Positions 36,813 to 48,388 of a DNA stretch of 64,000 bases are shown here, piece by piece. A program made the translations under genes and the position numbers. The notes under the pieces are model-generated. The model was given only the letters and a program-made list of their open reading frames with translations, was not told the DNA's origin and made no database searches. The stretch lies in assembly GCF_000621325.1 (NCBI RefSeq), contig NZ_JHYQ01000016.1, forward strand, positions 46,407 to 110,406, read 5' to 3'. This DNA is from Thiothrix lacustris DSM 21227. Lineage in GTDB: Bacteria > Pseudomonadota > Gammaproteobacteria > Thiotrichales > Thiotrichaceae. Position 1 is the stretch's first letter. Every line of letters begins with the position of its first letter.

Positions 36813-38141
36813 ATGACACTGGACAAAGATCAACAGGCGAAACTGTACCGCTACTACACCGAGCCTAAAATGGTCACCGAATACACCCGTAAAACCCTGG
36901 CCTTGGTGCTGGCAGGTGGCGAAGGTTCGCGCCTTAAAGACCTGACCCAATGGCGGGCAAAACCTGCCGTGCCGTTTGGCGGCAAATACCGCATTATCGA
37001 CTTCGCCCTGTCGAACTGTGTGAACTCCGGCATCCGCCGCGTCGGGGTGCTGACCCAGTACAAATCGCATTCCATGATCCGCCACTTGCAACGCGCTTGG
37101 GGTTTCATGCGGGCTGAAATCGGTGAGTTTGTTGAAATCCTCCCCGCGCAGCAGCGTACCAGCAAAAAAGAATGGTATCAGGGCACGGCAGACGCCTTGT
37201 TCCAGAACATCGACATCGTGCAACGCCATGACCCGGAATACGTGCTGGTGCTGGGTGGCGACCACATCTACACCATGGATTATTCCAAGATGTTGTTGCA
37301 CCACGTCAACTCCAAAGCCGATTTCACCGTCGGTTGCATTGAAGTGCCGGTGGAAGAGGCCAAAGGCTTTGGGGTAATGTCAGTCGACGAAAACTTGCGC
37401 ATTACCAAATTTACCGAGAAGCCTGCACACCCGGAAGAGATTGCTGACAAACCGGGCATGGCGCTGGCGTCGATGGGCATTTACATTTTCTCGCGCGACT
37501 TCCTCTACAAGGTGTTGTACGAAGATGCGGCGAAAGTGCATTCCTCGCGGGATTTCGGGCGGGATATTATTCCTTCCAACATCCACACCTCCACCGCGAT
37601 GGCTTTCCCGTTCCGCACCGATAAAGGCGAACCGGGCTACTGGCGCGATGTGGGCACGGTGCATTCCTACTGGCAAGCCAATATGGAACTGTGCGCGGTC
37701 GACCCTGAACTGAATTTGTATAATCGTGATTGGGCGATTTGGACGTACCAGCCGCAATACCCGCCTGCCAAATTTGTCTTCGACGATGACGGTCGCCGGG
37801 GTGAAGCGATTGACTCGCTGATTTCAGCCGGGTGCATCCTGTCCGGGGCGCGGGTAAAACGCTCGCTGGTGTTTTTTGCCACCACCATTGAAAGTTATTC
37901 CTCCATCAAGGACAGCGTGATCTTACCCAAGGTCAGCATTGGCAAGAACTGCCGGATCACCAAGGCCATTATCGACAAAGGCACGGTGATCCCCGACGGT
38001 ACGATTATTGGGGAAGACCTCGAACTCGACCGCAAACGCTTCCACGTCACGCCCGAAGGCATTGTACTGGTCACTGCGGAGATGATGGGGCAGAAATTAC
38101 GCACAGGCGATAGGGATATGTTATGGCGAATGGCCAGTTAA
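36813..38141 (+). CDS. glgC: Glucose-1-phosphate adenylyltransferase
   Basis: 442 aa. It makes ADP-glucose, the committed step of bacterial glycogen synthesis. The N-terminal catalytic domain shows 'LVLAGGEGSRLKDLT', 'RAKPAVPFGGKYRIIDFALSN' and the substrate site 'YQGTADALFQN'; the C-terminal left-handed beta-helix runs from about residue 325 ('SLISAGCILSGARV'). About 20 extra N-terminal residues precede the core, in the area where allosteric effectors bind in this family. It overlaps the GH57 gene by 19 bp. Confidence 0.96.
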   Translation: MTLDKDQQAKLYRYYTEPKMVTEYTRKTLALVLAGGEGSRLKDLTQWRAKPAVPFGGKYRIIDFALSNCVNSGIRRVGVLTQYKSHSMIRHLQRAWGFMRAEIGEFVEILPAQQRTSKKEWYQGTADALFQNIDIVQRHDPEYVLVLGGDHIYTMDYSKMLLHHVNSKADFTVGCIEVPVEEAKGFGVMSVDENLRITKFTEKPAHPEEIADKPGMALASMGIYIFSRDFLYKVLYEDAAKVHSSRDFGRDIIPSNIHTSTAMAFPFRTDKGEPGYWRDVGTVHSYWQANMELCAVDPELNLYNRDWAIWTYQPQYPPAKFVFDDDGRRGEAIDSLISAGCILSGARVKRSLVFFATTIESYSSIKDSVILPKVSIGKNCRITKAIIDKGTVIPDGTIIGEDLELDRKRFHVTPEGIVLVTAEMMGQKLRTGDRDMLWRMAS

Positions 38142-39844
38142 ATGTTGTTCTCTGCTGGCACATGCATCAGCCGTGGTATCGCAATGGGTTAGACGGTGAA
38201 TACCGCCTGCCGTGGGTTTACTTGCATGGCATCAAGGATTACAGCGACATGGCGGCGCATCTGGAAAAAAATACCCGGATGCGTACTGTGGTCAACTTTG
38301 CCCCGGTTTTACTGGAGCAAATTGACGATTACGCCCAGCAGTTAAGTGCCTTTTTGAGCAAGGGCACTGCCATGCAGGACAAATTGCTGAACTTGCTGGC
38401 AGGGGTAATTCCCGTCCCCACCGACACGGCGGGACGGGCAGACTTGATTGCCGAGTGCCAGCGATGCCATGCGCCGACCATGATCCACCCGCACGCACCG
38501 TTTCAGCGCCTGTTCAAAATGATTGGCGCAACCGATGACTCAGGGGTGGGCAGCCAACATTTCCGTTGTTCGCTGGCGTATTTGAGCGACCAGTACTTTC
38601 TGGATTTGCTGACGTGGTATCACTTGGCATGGATAGGGCAATCGTTGCAGGATTTGCCGATCATTCAGCGCCTGTTACAGCAGGGCAGCGAATTCAGCCT
38701 CGCTGACCGGCGCGACTTGCTGGGTGTGATGCGTGATTGTCTGGGCAGCCTGATCCCGCGCTACCGCAAACTGGCGGAGCGCGGGCAGGTGGAACTGTCG
38801 ATGACGCCTTACATGCACCCGATTGTGCCGTTGCTGAACGATTTCCAGAACCTGCACTGTTCCTTGCCGGAAGCACCGGTGCCGCAGGCCAGCGAATACC
38901 CCGGCGGGGTAGCGCGGTCGCGTTGGCATCTGGAACGGGGCATTGCGGTGTTCGAGCACTATTTCGGCCTGAAACCACAGGGCGTATGGCTCTCGGAAGG
39001 CGGGATCAGCGATGACGCCGTGCAATTGCTGGATGAAATCGGTATCCGCTGGACGGCTTCCGGTGAAGGTGTGTGGCGTAACAGTTGCCGCCTGTCCGCT
39101 TATGATGGCGCAGACGAGCACAGTAAACGCAGCCTGTTCATGCCGTATCAGCAACCCGACAGCAATGTGCGCCTGTTCTTCCGCGATGACGGCTTGTCTG
39201 ACCTGATTGGCTTCAAATACAGCGACTGGCACGCCCGCGATGCAGTGGCCGATTTTGTGCAACATCTGGAAAACATTGCGGTATTCCTCAACCAGAATGC
39301 CTCAAAACAAGTGGTGTCGATCATTCTGGATGGCGAAAATGCATGGGAATATTACCCGAAAAACGGTACGTATTTCCTCGATGCCCTGTACGCCGCCCTC
39401 AGCAGTTCCGACCAGATTAAAATGGTCACGTTTGCTGAGGCCAGCCACTTGCCGACGCGCCCCCTGCCTGCCATTTGTGCGGGAAGTTGGGTGTATGGCT
39501 CATTCTCCACGTGGATCGGTTCAGTCGACAAGAACCGGGGCTGGGATTATCTCGCCGCCGCCAAAGTCGCTTTCGATGCGGTGATGGCAGCAGGCACCTT
39601 GGACAAACAGCAGCAGGAACTCGCCAGCCGCCAACTGGGGATCTGTGAAGGTTCCGACTGGTTCTGGTGGTTCGGCGATTACAACCCGGCGGACAGTGTG
39701 CGCGACTTTGAACGCCTGTTCCGGCAACAATTGCGCAAACTTTACGAAATGCTGGCAGTAGCAGCGCCGGATTATCTGGATAAACCCATGTCCCACGGCG
39801 GGGCAATAGCTGAAAACGCTGGCACAATGCGTAGGAATACCTGA
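38123..39844 (+). CDS. Glycoside hydrolase family 57 protein
   Basis: 573 aa. The N-terminus 'LNVVLCWHMHQPWYRN' is the GH57 signature, and further family blocks include 'MTPYMHPIVPLL' , 'GVWLSEGGISDDAV' and 'VSIILDGENAWEYYPKNG', the last in the region that carries the catalytic Asp. GH57 enzymes act on alpha-glucans (alpha-amylase, amylopullulanase, 4-alpha-glucanotransferase or branching activities). The gene is embedded in the glycogen operon, overlapping glgC by 19 bp and malQ by one base, so it probably trims or reshapes glycogen. The precise reaction cannot be read from sequence. There is no signal peptide, so it acts in the cytoplasm. Confidence 0.85.
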   Translation: MANGQLNVVLCWHMHQPWYRNGLDGEYRLPWVYLHGIKDYSDMAAHLEKNTRMRTVVNFAPVLLEQIDDYAQQLSAFLSKGTAMQDKLLNLLAGVIPVPTDTAGRADLIAECQRCHAPTMIHPHAPFQRLFKMIGATDDSGVGSQHFRCSLAYLSDQYFLDLLTWYHLAWIGQSLQDLPIIQRLLQQGSEFSLADRRDLLGVMRDCLGSLIPRYRKLAERGQVELSMTPYMHPIVPLLNDFQNLHCSLPEAPVPQASEYPGGVARSRWHLERGIAVFEHYFGLKPQGVWLSEGGISDDAVQLLDEIGIRWTASGEGVWRNSCRLSAYDGADEHSKRSLFMPYQQPDSNVRLFFRDDGLSDLIGFKYSDWHARDAVADFVQHLENIAVFLNQNASKQVVSIILDGENAWEYYPKNGTYFLDALYAALSSSDQIKMVTFAEASHLPTRPLPAICAGSWVYGSFSTWIGSVDKNRGWDYLAAAKVAFDAVMAAGTLDKQQQELASRQLGICEGSDWFWWFGDYNPADSVRDFERLFRQQLRKLYEMLAVAAPDYLDKPMSHGGAIAENAGTMRRNT

Positions 39845-41253
39845 TGGGCAATTTACAAACGATTGGACGCGCGGCAGGTATCCTGCTGCACCCTACCTCA
39901 TTGCCCTCCGGCAAACTGGACGCAGATGCTTACCGCTGGGTCGACTGGCTCGCAACAGCAGGCTTCAAGGTCTGGCAAATGTTGCCGCTGGGTGTACCGC
40001 TGGCAGGGTTATCACCCTACCAATGCGCCTCCGCCTTTGCCGTGAATCCGGGATTGTTTGAGGAAAAATCCCCCCCAGCCCCCCTTTTGCAAAGGGGGGA
40101 GTATGAGCACTGGTACGAAAACCAGAAGCACTGGGTCGAAGACTACGCCCTGTTCATGGTGCTTAAGCAGCAATTCAACGGGCAGGAATGGAGCGCATGG
40201 CCAGAAGCCTTCCGCAGCCGCACCCCGCAGACCCTATTTGCGGCACGCGGTGAACACGCCGAAGACATCGCTGCCATCATCCACGAGCAATACGACTGCT
40301 GGCGGCAGTGGCAGGCATTACGCAGCTATGCGCGGGAACACGGCGTGTACCTGTTCGGTGACATGCCCATCTTTGTGGCTTACGACAGTGCCGATGTGTG
40401 GGCGCACCCCGCACGTTTCCTGCTGGATGACACCGGCACGCCGACGTTTGTGACCGGCGTTCCCCCCGACTATTTCTCCGAAACGGGGCAGCGTTGGGGC
40501 AATCCGCACTATAACTGGGAACACATGCAGGCCGAAAACTTCGAGTGGTGGCGACAACGGCTGGCCTATCACTTTGAATTTTTCGATCTGGTACGGCTTG
40601 ACCATTTCCGGGGGCTGGCAGCAAGCTGGATGATTCCGGTCAGTGAGCCAACCGCCATCAACGGTTACTGGCAAGACGTTGCCGGGGACGCGATGCTCGC
40701 CAGCATTCAAGCCGCCATGGGCAATATCCCACTGGTTGCTGAAGATTTGGGCGTGATTACCCCGGATGTGACCGCGCTGCGTGACAAATACGGCTTGCCG
40801 GGTATGAGCGTATTACAATTTGGTTTTGACCACTTTGAAGATAACCCGCACAAGCCGCAAAATGTCCGCGACAATACCGTGTATTATACGGGTACACACG
40901 ACAACGACACCTTGCAAGGCTGGTTCACCAGTCTGGACTCGGGAATGCAGCAGCACGTCATGCAAGTGCTGGGCATTCACGACACCTCACAGGTGACAGA
41001 TGCGATGCTGAATACCATCCTCGGCAGCCGCGCCTTGCTCGCGATCATCCCCTTGCAGGATTTACTGCACTTAGGCAGCGAAGCCCGCATGAATACCCCC
41101 GGCACAGTGGAGGGTAATTGGGCGTGGCGTGTCGACTGGTCAGACATACCAAAAACTCTGGCATCACAATTGCATGAAACACTACAGGGACACCAGCGAA
41201 ATGAACGAGAACTTGCGTCGGATACAACAAGGCACACATCACGACCCGTTTGA
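39844..41253 (+). CDS. malQ: 4-alpha-glucanotransferase (amylomaltase)
   Basis: 469 aa GH77 enzyme that transfers malto-oligosaccharide segments during glycogen turnover. Visible motifs: 'AAGILLHPTSLPSG' at the N-terminus, 'LFGDMPIFVAYDSADVW', catalytic Asp in 'LVRLDHFRGLAASW', catalytic Glu in 'PLVAEDLGVITPDV', and 'YTGTHDNDT'. Near residue 75-90 the chain reads 'EKSPPAPLLQRGEYEHW', translated from a GC-rich palindromic repeat rather than family sequence. The ATG at 39844 overlaps the GH57 stop, and the 3' end overlaps glgB by about 50 bp, so its C-terminal tail is likely a variable extension. Confidence 0.93.
   Translation: MGNLQTIGRAAGILLHPTSLPSGKLDADAYRWVDWLATAGFKVWQMLPLGVPLAGLSPYQCASAFAVNPGLFEEKSPPAPLLQRGEYEHWYENQKHWVEDYALFMVLKQQFNGQEWSAWPEAFRSRTPQTLFAARGEHAEDIAAIIHEQYDCWRQWQALRSYAREHGVYLFGDMPIFVAYDSADVWAHPARFLLDDTGTPTFVTGVPPDYFSETGQRWGNPHYNWEHMQAENFEWWRQRLAYHFEFFDLVRLDHFRGLAASWMIPVSEPTAINGYWQDVAGDAMLASIQAAMGNIPLVAEDLGVITPDVTALRDKYGLPGMSVLQFGFDHFEDNPHKPQNVRDNTVYYTGTHDNDTLQGWFTSLDSGMQQHVMQVLGIHDTSQVTDAMLNTILGSRALLAIIPLQDLLHLGSEARMNTPGTVEGNWAWRVDWSDIPKTLASQLHETLQGHQRNERELASDTTRHTSRPV
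40079..40099. repeat. Dispersed palindromic repeat inside malQ
   Basis: CCCCCC-TTT-TGC-AAA-GGGGGG forms a perfect 9-bp stem with a 3-nt loop, preceded by 'TCCCCCCCAG'. Such sequences occur in many bacterial genomes as intergenic dispersed repeats whose translations give SPPxPLLQRGE or PPQPPFxKGG peptides. Here it is read in frame within the malQ coding sequence. Confidence 0.7.
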
Positions 41254-43369
41254 TTGGCTGGGATGGCATCCGCTACCGGATGGCCACTGGGTGCTGCGTA
41301 GTTTCATGCCTGCCGCTGAAGCGGTTGAAATCGTCGGGCATGGTCTCATGGCACGCCTGGAAGGTACTGATTGTTTTGAAGCGAGGTTTCCCCCTTCGAC
41401 TACCCCCTTCGCCTCGCATCCCGCCCTAAGCTGGCAGGACAAACAAGCAGGTAACTGGCACGATGCCGTCTGTCCCTATACGTTTACGCCACAAATAGGC
41501 GACCTTGACCTGCATCTCCTCGGGCAAGGTCGCCATCACCACGCCTGGAAAGTGCTGGGTGCACGTTTCACCGAAGTGGATGGCGTGACCGGCTCACTGT
41601 TTGCGGTGTGGGCACCAGCGGTCAAGCGTGTCAGCGTGATCGGCGATTTCAATGCGTGGGATGGGCGACGTCACCCCATGCGGGTACGCGGCGATTCTGG
41701 CATCTGGGAAATCTTCATCCCCGGTCTGGCAGCAGGCACAGCTTACAAGTATGAAATCCTTAACCGTCACGATGCGATTGTGGTGAAAACCGACCCGTAT
41801 GCACAGCAAATGTTCATGCGCCCGGAAACCACGTCCTGCGTACCTGTTGCCACGCCTTACGGCTGGCAAGATGGCGAGTGGATTACCGCTCGCGAAACCT
41901 TCGACTGGCAACATAAGCCACTCAGCGTTTACGAATTACACCCCGGTTCCTGGCGTAAGCACCCCGACGGGCGCTTTTATTCGTGGGCAGAATTAACCGC
42001 TACGCTGATCCCCTACGTGACCGACTTGAACTACACCCACATCGAGCTAATGCCAGTGGCGGAACACCCGCTGGATGAATCATGGGGTTATCAGGTGTCC
42101 GGCTATTACGCCCCCACCGCGCGTTACGGCACACCGGATGATTTCCGTGCCTTCGTGGATGCTTGCCACGTAGCGGGGCTGGGCGTGTTGCTGGACTGGG
42201 TTCCGGCGCATTTCCCCAAAGATGATTTTGCGCTGGCGAAATTTACCGGCGAACCGCTCTACGAACACGCTGACCCACGCCGGGGCGAACATCAGGACTG
42301 GGGCACGCTGATTTTCGATTTCGGGCGCAATGAGGTGAAAAACTTCCTGATTTCCAACGCGCTGTTCTGGATGGATGAATTCCACATCGACGGCCTGCGG
42401 GTGGATGCGGTGGCCTCGATGCTGTATCTGGATTACTCACGCAATGCCGGGGAATGGCTGCCCAACCAGTACGGCGGGCGCGAGAATATCGAGGCGATTG
42501 CCTTCCTGCGTGAAATGAATACCGTGGTGCATGGCTATTTCCCCGGCATACTGACGATTGCGGAAGAGTCCACCGCATGGCCTGCGGTATCGCGCCCGGT
42601 GGAAATCGGTGGTTTGGGTTTCAGCATGAAATGGAACATGGGCTGGATGAACGACAACCTGTCCTACATCGAGCAGAACCCGGTACACCGCAAATACCAC
42701 CACAACCTGCTGACCTTCAGCCAAGTGTATTCCTACTCGGAAAACTTCGTACTGCCGCTGTCCCACGACGAAGTGGTGCATTTAAAGCACAGTATGCTGG
42801 ATAAAATGCCGGGGGATTACTGGCAAGCCTTCGCCAACCTGCGGCTGTTTTATGCGTGGCATTACGCACACCCCGGCAAAAAGCTGCTGTTCATGGGCAG
42901 TGAATTCGGGCAGTGGGCAGAATGGAACGTGAAAAAGGAACTGGACTGGGCACTGTGCAACTTCCCGGCACATGACAGCATCCGCCATTTGCTGCGTGAC
43001 TTGAACCACCTGTATCGGGAACAAGCCGCGTTACACCATTACGACTTTGATGGGCGCGGTTTCCAGTGGATTGATTGCCACGATTCTGATCAGTCGGTGC
43101 TGAGCTTGATTCGTCACGGGGAAAACCCCACCGATAAGCTGGTTATATTGCTAAACTTTACCCCTGTACCCCGTTACGCCTACCGTATTGGGGTTCCTGC
43201 TGCCGATCACTACCGCGAAGTGCTGAATACCGATTCGGAATACTACGGCGGGAGCAATTGCGGCAATGCAGGCATGATTCCGGTGCAAGCCCATCCGTGG
43301 ATGGGGTTTGAGCATTCGGTCGAAGTAACCCTGCCGCCACTCGCGGCGCTGTTCTTACAAGCGTGCTGA
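41201..43369 (+). CDS. glgB: 1,4-alpha-glucan branching enzyme
   Basis: 722 aa GH13 enzyme that creates alpha-1,6 branches in glycogen. An N-terminal CBM48-type region ('[13 protein letters not shown]') is followed by a second one ('[20 protein letters not shown]') and the catalytic barrel with Asp402 ('[10 protein letters not shown]'), Glu455 ('TIAEEST') and '[10 protein letters not shown]'. The frame is open to 41129. ATG 41201 gives the canonical GlgB N-terminus ([10 protein letters not shown]), and ATG 41174 is also possible; both lie inside malQ. The stop overlaps glgA by one base (TGATG). Confidence 0.94.
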   Translation: MNENLRRIQQGTHHDPFDWLGWHPLPDGHWVLRSFMPAAEAVEIVGHGLMARLEGTDCFEARFPPSTTPFASHPALSWQDKQAGNWHDAVCPYTFTPQIGDLDLHLLGQGRHHHAWKVLGARFTEVDGVTGSLFAVWAPAVKRVSVIGDFNAWDGRRHPMRVRGDSGIWEIFIPGLAAGTAYKYEILNRHDAIVVKTDPYAQQMFMRPETTSCVPVATPYGWQDGEWITARETFDWQHKPLSVYELHPGSWRKHPDGRFYSWAELTATLIPYVTDLNYTHIELMPVAEHPLDESWGYQVSGYYAPTARYGTPDDFRAFVDACHVAGLGVLLDWVPAHFPKDDFALAKFTGEPLYEHADPRRGEHQDWGTLIFDFGRNEVKNFLISNALFWMDEFHIDGLRVDAVASMLYLDYSRNAGEWLPNQYGGRENIEAIAFLREMNTVVHGYFPGILTIAEESTAWPAVSRPVEIGGLGFSMKWNMGWMNDNLSYIEQNPVHRKYHHNLLTFSQVYSYSENFVLPLSHDEVVHLKHSMLDKMPGDYWQAFANLRLFYAWHYAHPGKKLLFMGSEFGQWAEWNVKKELDWALCNFPAHDSIRHLLRDLNHLYREQAALHHYDFDGRGFQWIDCHDSDQSVLSLIRHGENPTDKLVILLNFTPVPRYAYRIGVPAADHYREVLNTDSEYYGGSNCGNAGMIPVQAHPWMGFEHSVEVTLPPLAALFLQAC

Positions 43370-44838
43370 TGAAACTACTGTTTGTTGCCAGTGAAGTCTA
43401 TCCACTGGTCAAAACCGGGGGCTTGGGCGATGTCGCCTACAGCCTGCCCGTTGCCCTGCATGGTGCGGATGTGGATGTGCGGCTCTTGCTGCCGGGCTAC
43501 CGTGAGTTGTTACGCAAGTTAAGTAGCGTGCGCATCCTCGGCTGGCTGGAACTGCAAGGCGCAGGGCAAATGCACACCGTGCGCATTCTGCAAAGCCACC
43601 ACCCCGACTACCCGTTCCCGCTGTGGATTGTGGATTGCCCGGCGCTGTTTGACCGCCCCGGCAACCCGTATTTGCAGCCGAATGGCTACGATTGGGCGGA
43701 CAATGCCGAGCGTTTCACCGTGTTTGCGCGAGCCGCCACCGAACTGGCGCGGGATGCGCTGGATATTGGCTGGAAGCCGGAGGTGGTGCACGCGCATGAC
43801 TGGCAAACCGGGCTGGTTCCCGCGTTTCTGGATGGCTTGCAACAGTGCCCGCAACGGATTTTCACCATCCACAACATGGCTTACGGCGGGCATTTTTCGC
43901 AGGCGGATTTCGTCAGCCTGAAACTGCCCAGCTATTGGTGGTCGGCAGAAGGCGCGGAATTTTACGGCGGCTTTTCGATGCTGAAAGCAGGCATTGTGTA
44001 TTCGGATGCAGTGACGACGGTCAGCCCTACCTATGCCCGCGAAATTTGCACCCCGGCGTTTGGTTACGGCATGGATGGCTTGCTGCAATCACGGCGCTAC
44101 AAACTGCACGGCATCCTTAACGGCATTGATACTGAGGTATGGAACCCTGCCACCGATAGCCACTTGCCCGCGCATTATTCCGCCGAACAGATTCAGCCCG
44201 GCAAAAGCCGTAACAAGCTGGCCTTGCTGCAACGTTTTGGGGTGGAAAATCCTGATACCCACCTGCCATTCCCGTTACTGGGCATGGTCAGCCGCTTGGT
44301 GGAACAGAAAGGTGTGGATCTGATCATCAACGCCATTCCCGATTTGCTGGCGACCACCGATGCGCGTTTCGTGCTGATCGGCGCAGGGCACAGCCATTTT
44401 GAACAACGCCTGCGGGAACTGGCAACGCTGCACCCCGAGCGGGTGTTTGTGTTCATCGGCTATGACGAACAATTGGCGCATTTGCTGGAAGCCGGGGCAG
44501 ATATGTTCCTGATGCCGTCGCGCTTTGAACCGTGCGGTTTGAATCAGATGTACAGCTTGCGCTACGGCACGCCCCCCATCGTGCTGCATACCGGCGGGTT
44601 GGCGGATACGGTCGTGGATGCTTCCCAAGCCAATCTGGAACGGGGTATTGCCGACGGTTTCGTGTTCCACGAACCGATCACCAGTGTTTTGAAAGGCACG
44701 ATCCTGCGGGCGCTGGATTGTTTTTACCAACCACGCTTGTGGCAACAAATACAAACAACCGGCATGAATCATGCATTCGGATGGGATAACAGTGCGGCAG
44801 AGTATCTGGCGCTATACAACAAAGGAGCAACACCGTGA
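43369..44838 (+). CDS. glgA: Glycogen synthase
   Basis: 489 aa GT5 enzyme that elongates glycogen with glucose from ADP-glucose. The N-terminal '[25 protein letters not shown]' region (split here as [10 protein letters not shown] and KTGGLGDV) contains the ADP-glucose-binding Lys-x-Gly-Gly. Further motifs are '[14 protein letters not shown]', '[10 protein letters not shown]' and the C-terminal '[19 protein letters not shown]'. ATG 43369 overlaps the glgB stop; the frame is open two codons further but that start would lie in glgB. It overlaps glgP by 4 bp (GTGA). Confidence 0.96.
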   Translation: MKLLFVASEVYPLVKTGGLGDVAYSLPVALHGADVDVRLLLPGYRELLRKLSSVRILGWLELQGAGQMHTVRILQSHHPDYPFPLWIVDCPALFDRPGNPYLQPNGYDWADNAERFTVFARAATELARDALDIGWKPEVVHAHDWQTGLVPAFLDGLQQCPQRIFTIHNMAYGGHFSQADFVSLKLPSYWWSAEGAEFYGGFSMLKAGIVYSDAVTTVSPTYAREICTPAFGYGMDGLLQSRRYKLHGILNGIDTEVWNPATDSHLPAHYSAEQIQPGKSRNKLALLQRFGVENPDTHLPFPLLGMVSRLVEQKGVDLIINAIPDLLATTDARFVLIGAGHSHFEQRLRELATLHPERVFVFIGYDEQLAHLLEAGADMFLMPSRFEPCGLNQMYSLRYGTPPIVLHTGGLADTVVDASQANLERGIADGFVFHEPITSVLKGTILRALDCFYQPRLWQQIQTTGMNHAFGWDNSAAEYLALYNKGATP

Positions 44839-47333
44839 CAGAGCATTTTTCTCACCACATTCCTTATGTACCCGTACCGCTAGATCCGCTGTCGAATGAT
44901 GCAGAGGCACTCGGTGAAGATTTCCAGCGCTACCTGTCCTACCACTTGGGGCGTTTTCAGGGTTGCAAGCCGGTCTATTTGTATCAGGCACTGGCGTACA
45001 CCTTGCGCGACCGTTTGATGGTGGATTGGCGTGCGACTTGGGGCGATTACCTGCAACCGGGCAAACGCCGCGCCTACTACATGTCGCTGGAATTTTTGAT
45101 CGGGCGTTCCCTCAGCAACAACCTGCTGAACCTCGATATTTGTGAACCGACCAAAACTGCCTTGCTGAACTATTGCACCAATATGGAAGAGGTTGCCTCT
45201 CAAGAACCGGATGCGGGTCTGGGCAACGGCGGCTTGGGGCGATTGGCCGCGTGTTTCATGGACAGTTGCGCCACCTTGCGCTTGCCGGTGGTGGGTTATG
45301 GCATCCGTTACGAATACGGCATGTTCCGCCAGCACATTGAAAACGGCTACCAGATCGAAGACCCTGACCATTGGCTGCGCGACGATAACCCCTGGGAAGT
45401 GGAACGTGCCGAATACAGCCAGCGCGTCCAGTTTGGCGGTTACACCGAACATTTCCTCGATCACAGCGGCAATCAGCGAGTACGTTGGGTTGGCACCAAT
45501 GACGTGCTGGCCATACCGTTCGATATGCCGATTTCAGGCTATAAAAACAATACTGTCAATACCTTACGCTTGTGGAAAGCCACCGCCACCGACGAATTCA
45601 ACCTCGACGAATTCAACGCAGGCAGTTACACCGAAGCGGTGGAAGCCAAGAACCACGCCGAACACATTTCGATGGTGCTCTACCCCAATGACAGCAGCGA
45701 AAACGGCAAGGAATTGCGCTTACGCCAGCAATATTTCCTCGCATCCGCCAGCTTGAAAGACGCCATCCGCTTGTGGGAACGTCAGGGCAATAGCGACTAC
45801 AGCAAATTTGCTGCCGAACATGTGTTCCAGATGAATGACACCCACCCGACCATCGCGGTGGCGGAGCTGATGCGCATCCTGATGGATGACAAAGGCTTGA
45901 ACTGGGATGAGGCTTGGAGCATTACCGCCAACTGCATGGCATACACCAACCACACCCTGTTGCCGGAAGCACTGGAACGCTGGGCGGTACATTTGTTCGC
46001 CAAACTGCTGCCGCGTTTGCTGGAAATCATCTACGAAATCAATGCACGCTTCCTGCGCCAAGTCGCCATGAAATGGCCGGGCGACACTGAGCGTCAGCGC
46101 CGTATGTCGATCATTGAAGAAGGCGCGGTACAACAAGTGCGTATGGCGTGGCTCGCCATTGTCGGCAGCTTCTCAGTCAACGGCGTGGCGGCTTTGCATT
46201 CGCAATTGCTGGTTGATGGCCTGTTCCACGACTTCTACCAACTCTGGCCGCACAAGTTCAACAACAAAACCAACGGTGTTACCCCTCGGCGCTGGGTTGC
46301 CCATGCAAACCCCGGCATGACCGCACTGATCAGCGAACACATCGGCAACGACTGGATACGCAACCTTGACCAACTGGCAAAACTTAAACCATTGGCCAAC
46401 CCGGCGCAAATCGACTTCCATGCCCGCTGGCGCGAAGTCAAACTCGCCAATAAACAGCGCTTGGCAGCCTTGGTAAAACAGGAATGCGGGGTCGATTTCA
46501 ACCCCACCGCGCTGTTCGATGTACAGGTCAAACGCATCCACGAATACAAGCGCCAGTTGCTCAACCTGCTGCACGTTGTCCACCTGTACCGCCGCATCAA
46601 GCTCGGCAAGCTGGAGAACTGGGCAAACCGTTGCGTGCTGATTGGTGGCAAGGCCGCCCCCGGTTACGTGATGGCAAAACGCATTATCAAGATGATCAAC
46701 AGCGTGGCGGAAGTGATCAATAGCGACCCGGAAGTGAACGGCAGGCTGAAAGTTGCGTTCATACCCAACTACCGCGTTTCCAGCATGGAAGTCATCGCCC
46801 CGGCAGCCGACCTGTCAGAACAGATTTCCACCGCAGGCAAAGAAGCGTCCGGCACGGGCAATATGAAGTTCATGATGAACGGGGCGCTCACCATCGGCAC
46901 GTATGACGGTGCAAACATCGAAATCATGGATGCGGTGGGGCAGGAAAACTTCTTCCTGTTCGGCTTACGCGCCAATGATGTGGATGAGTTACGCCATTGC
47001 TACCGCCCGTGGCATTACGTCGAGCAGGATGAAGACTTGCGCGGCGTGCTGGAACTGATCCGCAGCGGGCATTTCAGCATGAGCGAACCGGGCATTTTCG
47101 ACATGGTGCTGGATGCGCTGATGAGCCAGAACGACCCGTGGATGACCCTTGCTGACTTCCGCAGCTACGTGAATGCGCAAGAACATGTAGCCGTGGCTTG
47201 GCAGGATCAGGAACACTGGACACGCATGAGCATCCTCAATACCGCCAGCAGCGGGTTCTTCTCCACCGACCGCACGATGGAAGAGTACAACCGCGAGATT
47301 TGGAAGCTGAAAGCGGGTGGCAATGGGGATTAA
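44835..47333 (+). CDS. glgP: Glycogen/starch phosphorylase
   Basis: 832 aa GT35 enzyme that releases glucose-1-phosphate from glycogen. Strong family blocks are visible ('[17 protein letters not shown]', '[18 protein letters not shown]', '[16 protein letters not shown]'). The pyridoxal-phosphate Lys is K678 in '[11 protein letters not shown]'. It starts with GTG overlapping the glgA stop. As the last gene of the cluster it lets the same operon encode both synthesis and breakdown, leaving control to allostery. The final codons share a palindrome (GGGATTAATTAATCCC) with the convergent ispH end; the two stops abut. Confidence 0.96.
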   Translation: MTEHFSHHIPYVPVPLDPLSNDAEALGEDFQRYLSYHLGRFQGCKPVYLYQALAYTLRDRLMVDWRATWGDYLQPGKRRAYYMSLEFLIGRSLSNNLLNLDICEPTKTALLNYCTNMEEVASQEPDAGLGNGGLGRLAACFMDSCATLRLPVVGYGIRYEYGMFRQHIENGYQIEDPDHWLRDDNPWEVERAEYSQRVQFGGYTEHFLDHSGNQRVRWVGTNDVLAIPFDMPISGYKNNTVNTLRLWKATATDEFNLDEFNAGSYTEAVEAKNHAEHISMVLYPNDSSENGKELRLRQQYFLASASLKDAIRLWERQGNSDYSKFAAEHVFQMNDTHPTIAVAELMRILMDDKGLNWDEAWSITANCMAYTNHTLLPEALERWAVHLFAKLLPRLLEIIYEINARFLRQVAMKWPGDTERQRRMSIIEEGAVQQVRMAWLAIVGSFSVNGVAALHSQLLVDGLFHDFYQLWPHKFNNKTNGVTPRRWVAHANPGMTALISEHIGNDWIRNLDQLAKLKPLANPAQIDFHARWREVKLANKQRLAALVKQECGVDFNPTALFDVQVKRIHEYKRQLLNLLHVVHLYRRIKLGKLENWANRCVLIGGKAAPGYVMAKRIIKMINSVAEVINSDPEVNGRLKVAFIPNYRVSSMEVIAPAADLSEQISTAGKEASGTGNMKFMMNGALTIGTYDGANIEIMDAVGQENFFLFGLRANDVDELRHCYRPWHYVEQDEDLRGVLELIRSGHFSMSEPGIFDMVLDALMSQNDPWMTLADFRSYVNAQEHVAVAWQDQEHWTRMSILNTASSGFFSTDRTMEEYNREIWKLKAGGNGD

Positions 47334-48272
47334 TTAATCCCGCCGTAAGGCTTTCGGCAGCACAAACGAGACATTTTCAGTGATACCCGAATCCTGCACC
47401 CGCACATTCGCACCGTGCGCTTGCAGGTGGGCAATCACGCCTTCCACCAGCACTTCCGGGGCGGATGCGCCTGCGGTCACGCCAATGCTTTGCTTGCCGA
47501 CCAGCCATTCGTCACGGATGTCTTCCGCGCCGTCGATCAGGTAAGCGGGTGTGCCGCGCTTTTCGGCAATTTCGCGCAAACGGTTGGAGTTGGAACTGTT
47601 GGGCGAACCCACCACGAGGATCATATCGCTTTCATCGGCAAGCTTTTTCAGCGCATCCTGACGGTTCTGGGTGGCGTAGCAAATGTCGTCTTTTTTCGGG
47701 CCGATGATGGCGGGGAAGCGGCTGCGCAAGGCATCAATCACGATGGAGGCATCATCCACCGACAAGGTAGTCTGGGTAACGAATGCCAGCTTTTCCGGGT
47801 TACGCACGTCCAATTCCGCCACTTCTTGCGGGGAATCGACCCGGTAGACCGCGCCGCCGTGTGACGTGTCGTATTGACCCATTGTGCCTTCGACTTCCGG
47901 GTGATTTTTGTGACCAATGAGGACGGTTTCGCGGCCTTCGCGGCTGTAACGCATCACTTCGATATGGACTTTCGTGACCAGCGGGCAAGTGGCATCGAAT
48001 ACTTTCAGGCCACGGCGTTTGGCTTCCTCCTGCACCGCCAGCGATACCCCGTGGGCGCTGAAAATGACCGTGGCATCGTCCGGCACTTCGTCGAGTTCCT
48101 GCACGAAAATCGCACCTTTTTCGCGCAAATTATTCACCACAAAGCGGTTATGCACGACTTCGTGACGCACGTAGATGGGTGCGCCGAGGATTTCTAGTGC
48201 TCGGTCGACAATTTCGATGGCACGGTCAACACCGGCACAAAAGCCGCGTGGGTTGGCGAGAATGGCTTGCAT
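47334..48272 (-). CDS. ispH: 4-hydroxy-3-methylbut-2-enyl diphosphate reductase
   Basis: 312 aa iron-sulfur enzyme of the last step of the MEP isoprenoid pathway. The three cluster-binding cysteines are visible in '[16 protein letters not shown]', '[11 protein letters not shown]' and '[14 protein letters not shown]'. The active-site Glu region reads '[13 protein letters not shown]', and the C-terminal '[17 protein letters not shown]' is family-typical. It is a single gene convergent with glgP and divergent from pyrB (116 bp apart, where both promoters must lie). The ATG at 48272 gives the canonical N-terminus. Confidence 0.96.
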   Translation of the reverse strand: MQAILANPRGFCAGVDRAIEIVDRALEILGAPIYVRHEVVHNRFVVNNLREKGAIFVQELDEVPDDATVIFSAHGVSLAVQEEAKRRGLKVFDATCPLVTKVHIEVMRYSREGRETVLIGHKNHPEVEGTMGQYDTSHGGAVYRVDSPQEVAELDVRNPEKLAFVTQTTLSVDDASIVIDALRSRFPAIIGPKKDDICYATQNRQDALKKLADESDMILVVGSPNSSNSNRLREIAEKRGTPAYLIDGAEDIRDEWLVGKQSIGVTAGASAPEVLVEGVIAHLQAHGANVRVQDSGITENVSFVLPKALRRD

Positions 48273-48388
48273 GAAAGGCTTCCGTCGGTCGTTTGTTACA
48301 GGAAAACTAAGCTACGCTATTCGCTTTACAGGCGCAACCTTGTAAGATACTCGCACCTTTAGTGTTCAAAATAAAAGCGAGTGCATCC

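Noticed and set aside
47327..47343. Palindrome GGGATTAATTAATCCC at the glgP-ispH junction as a terminator
   Set aside because: It contains both stop codons, has no loop and no T-tract; better explained as two abutting stops.
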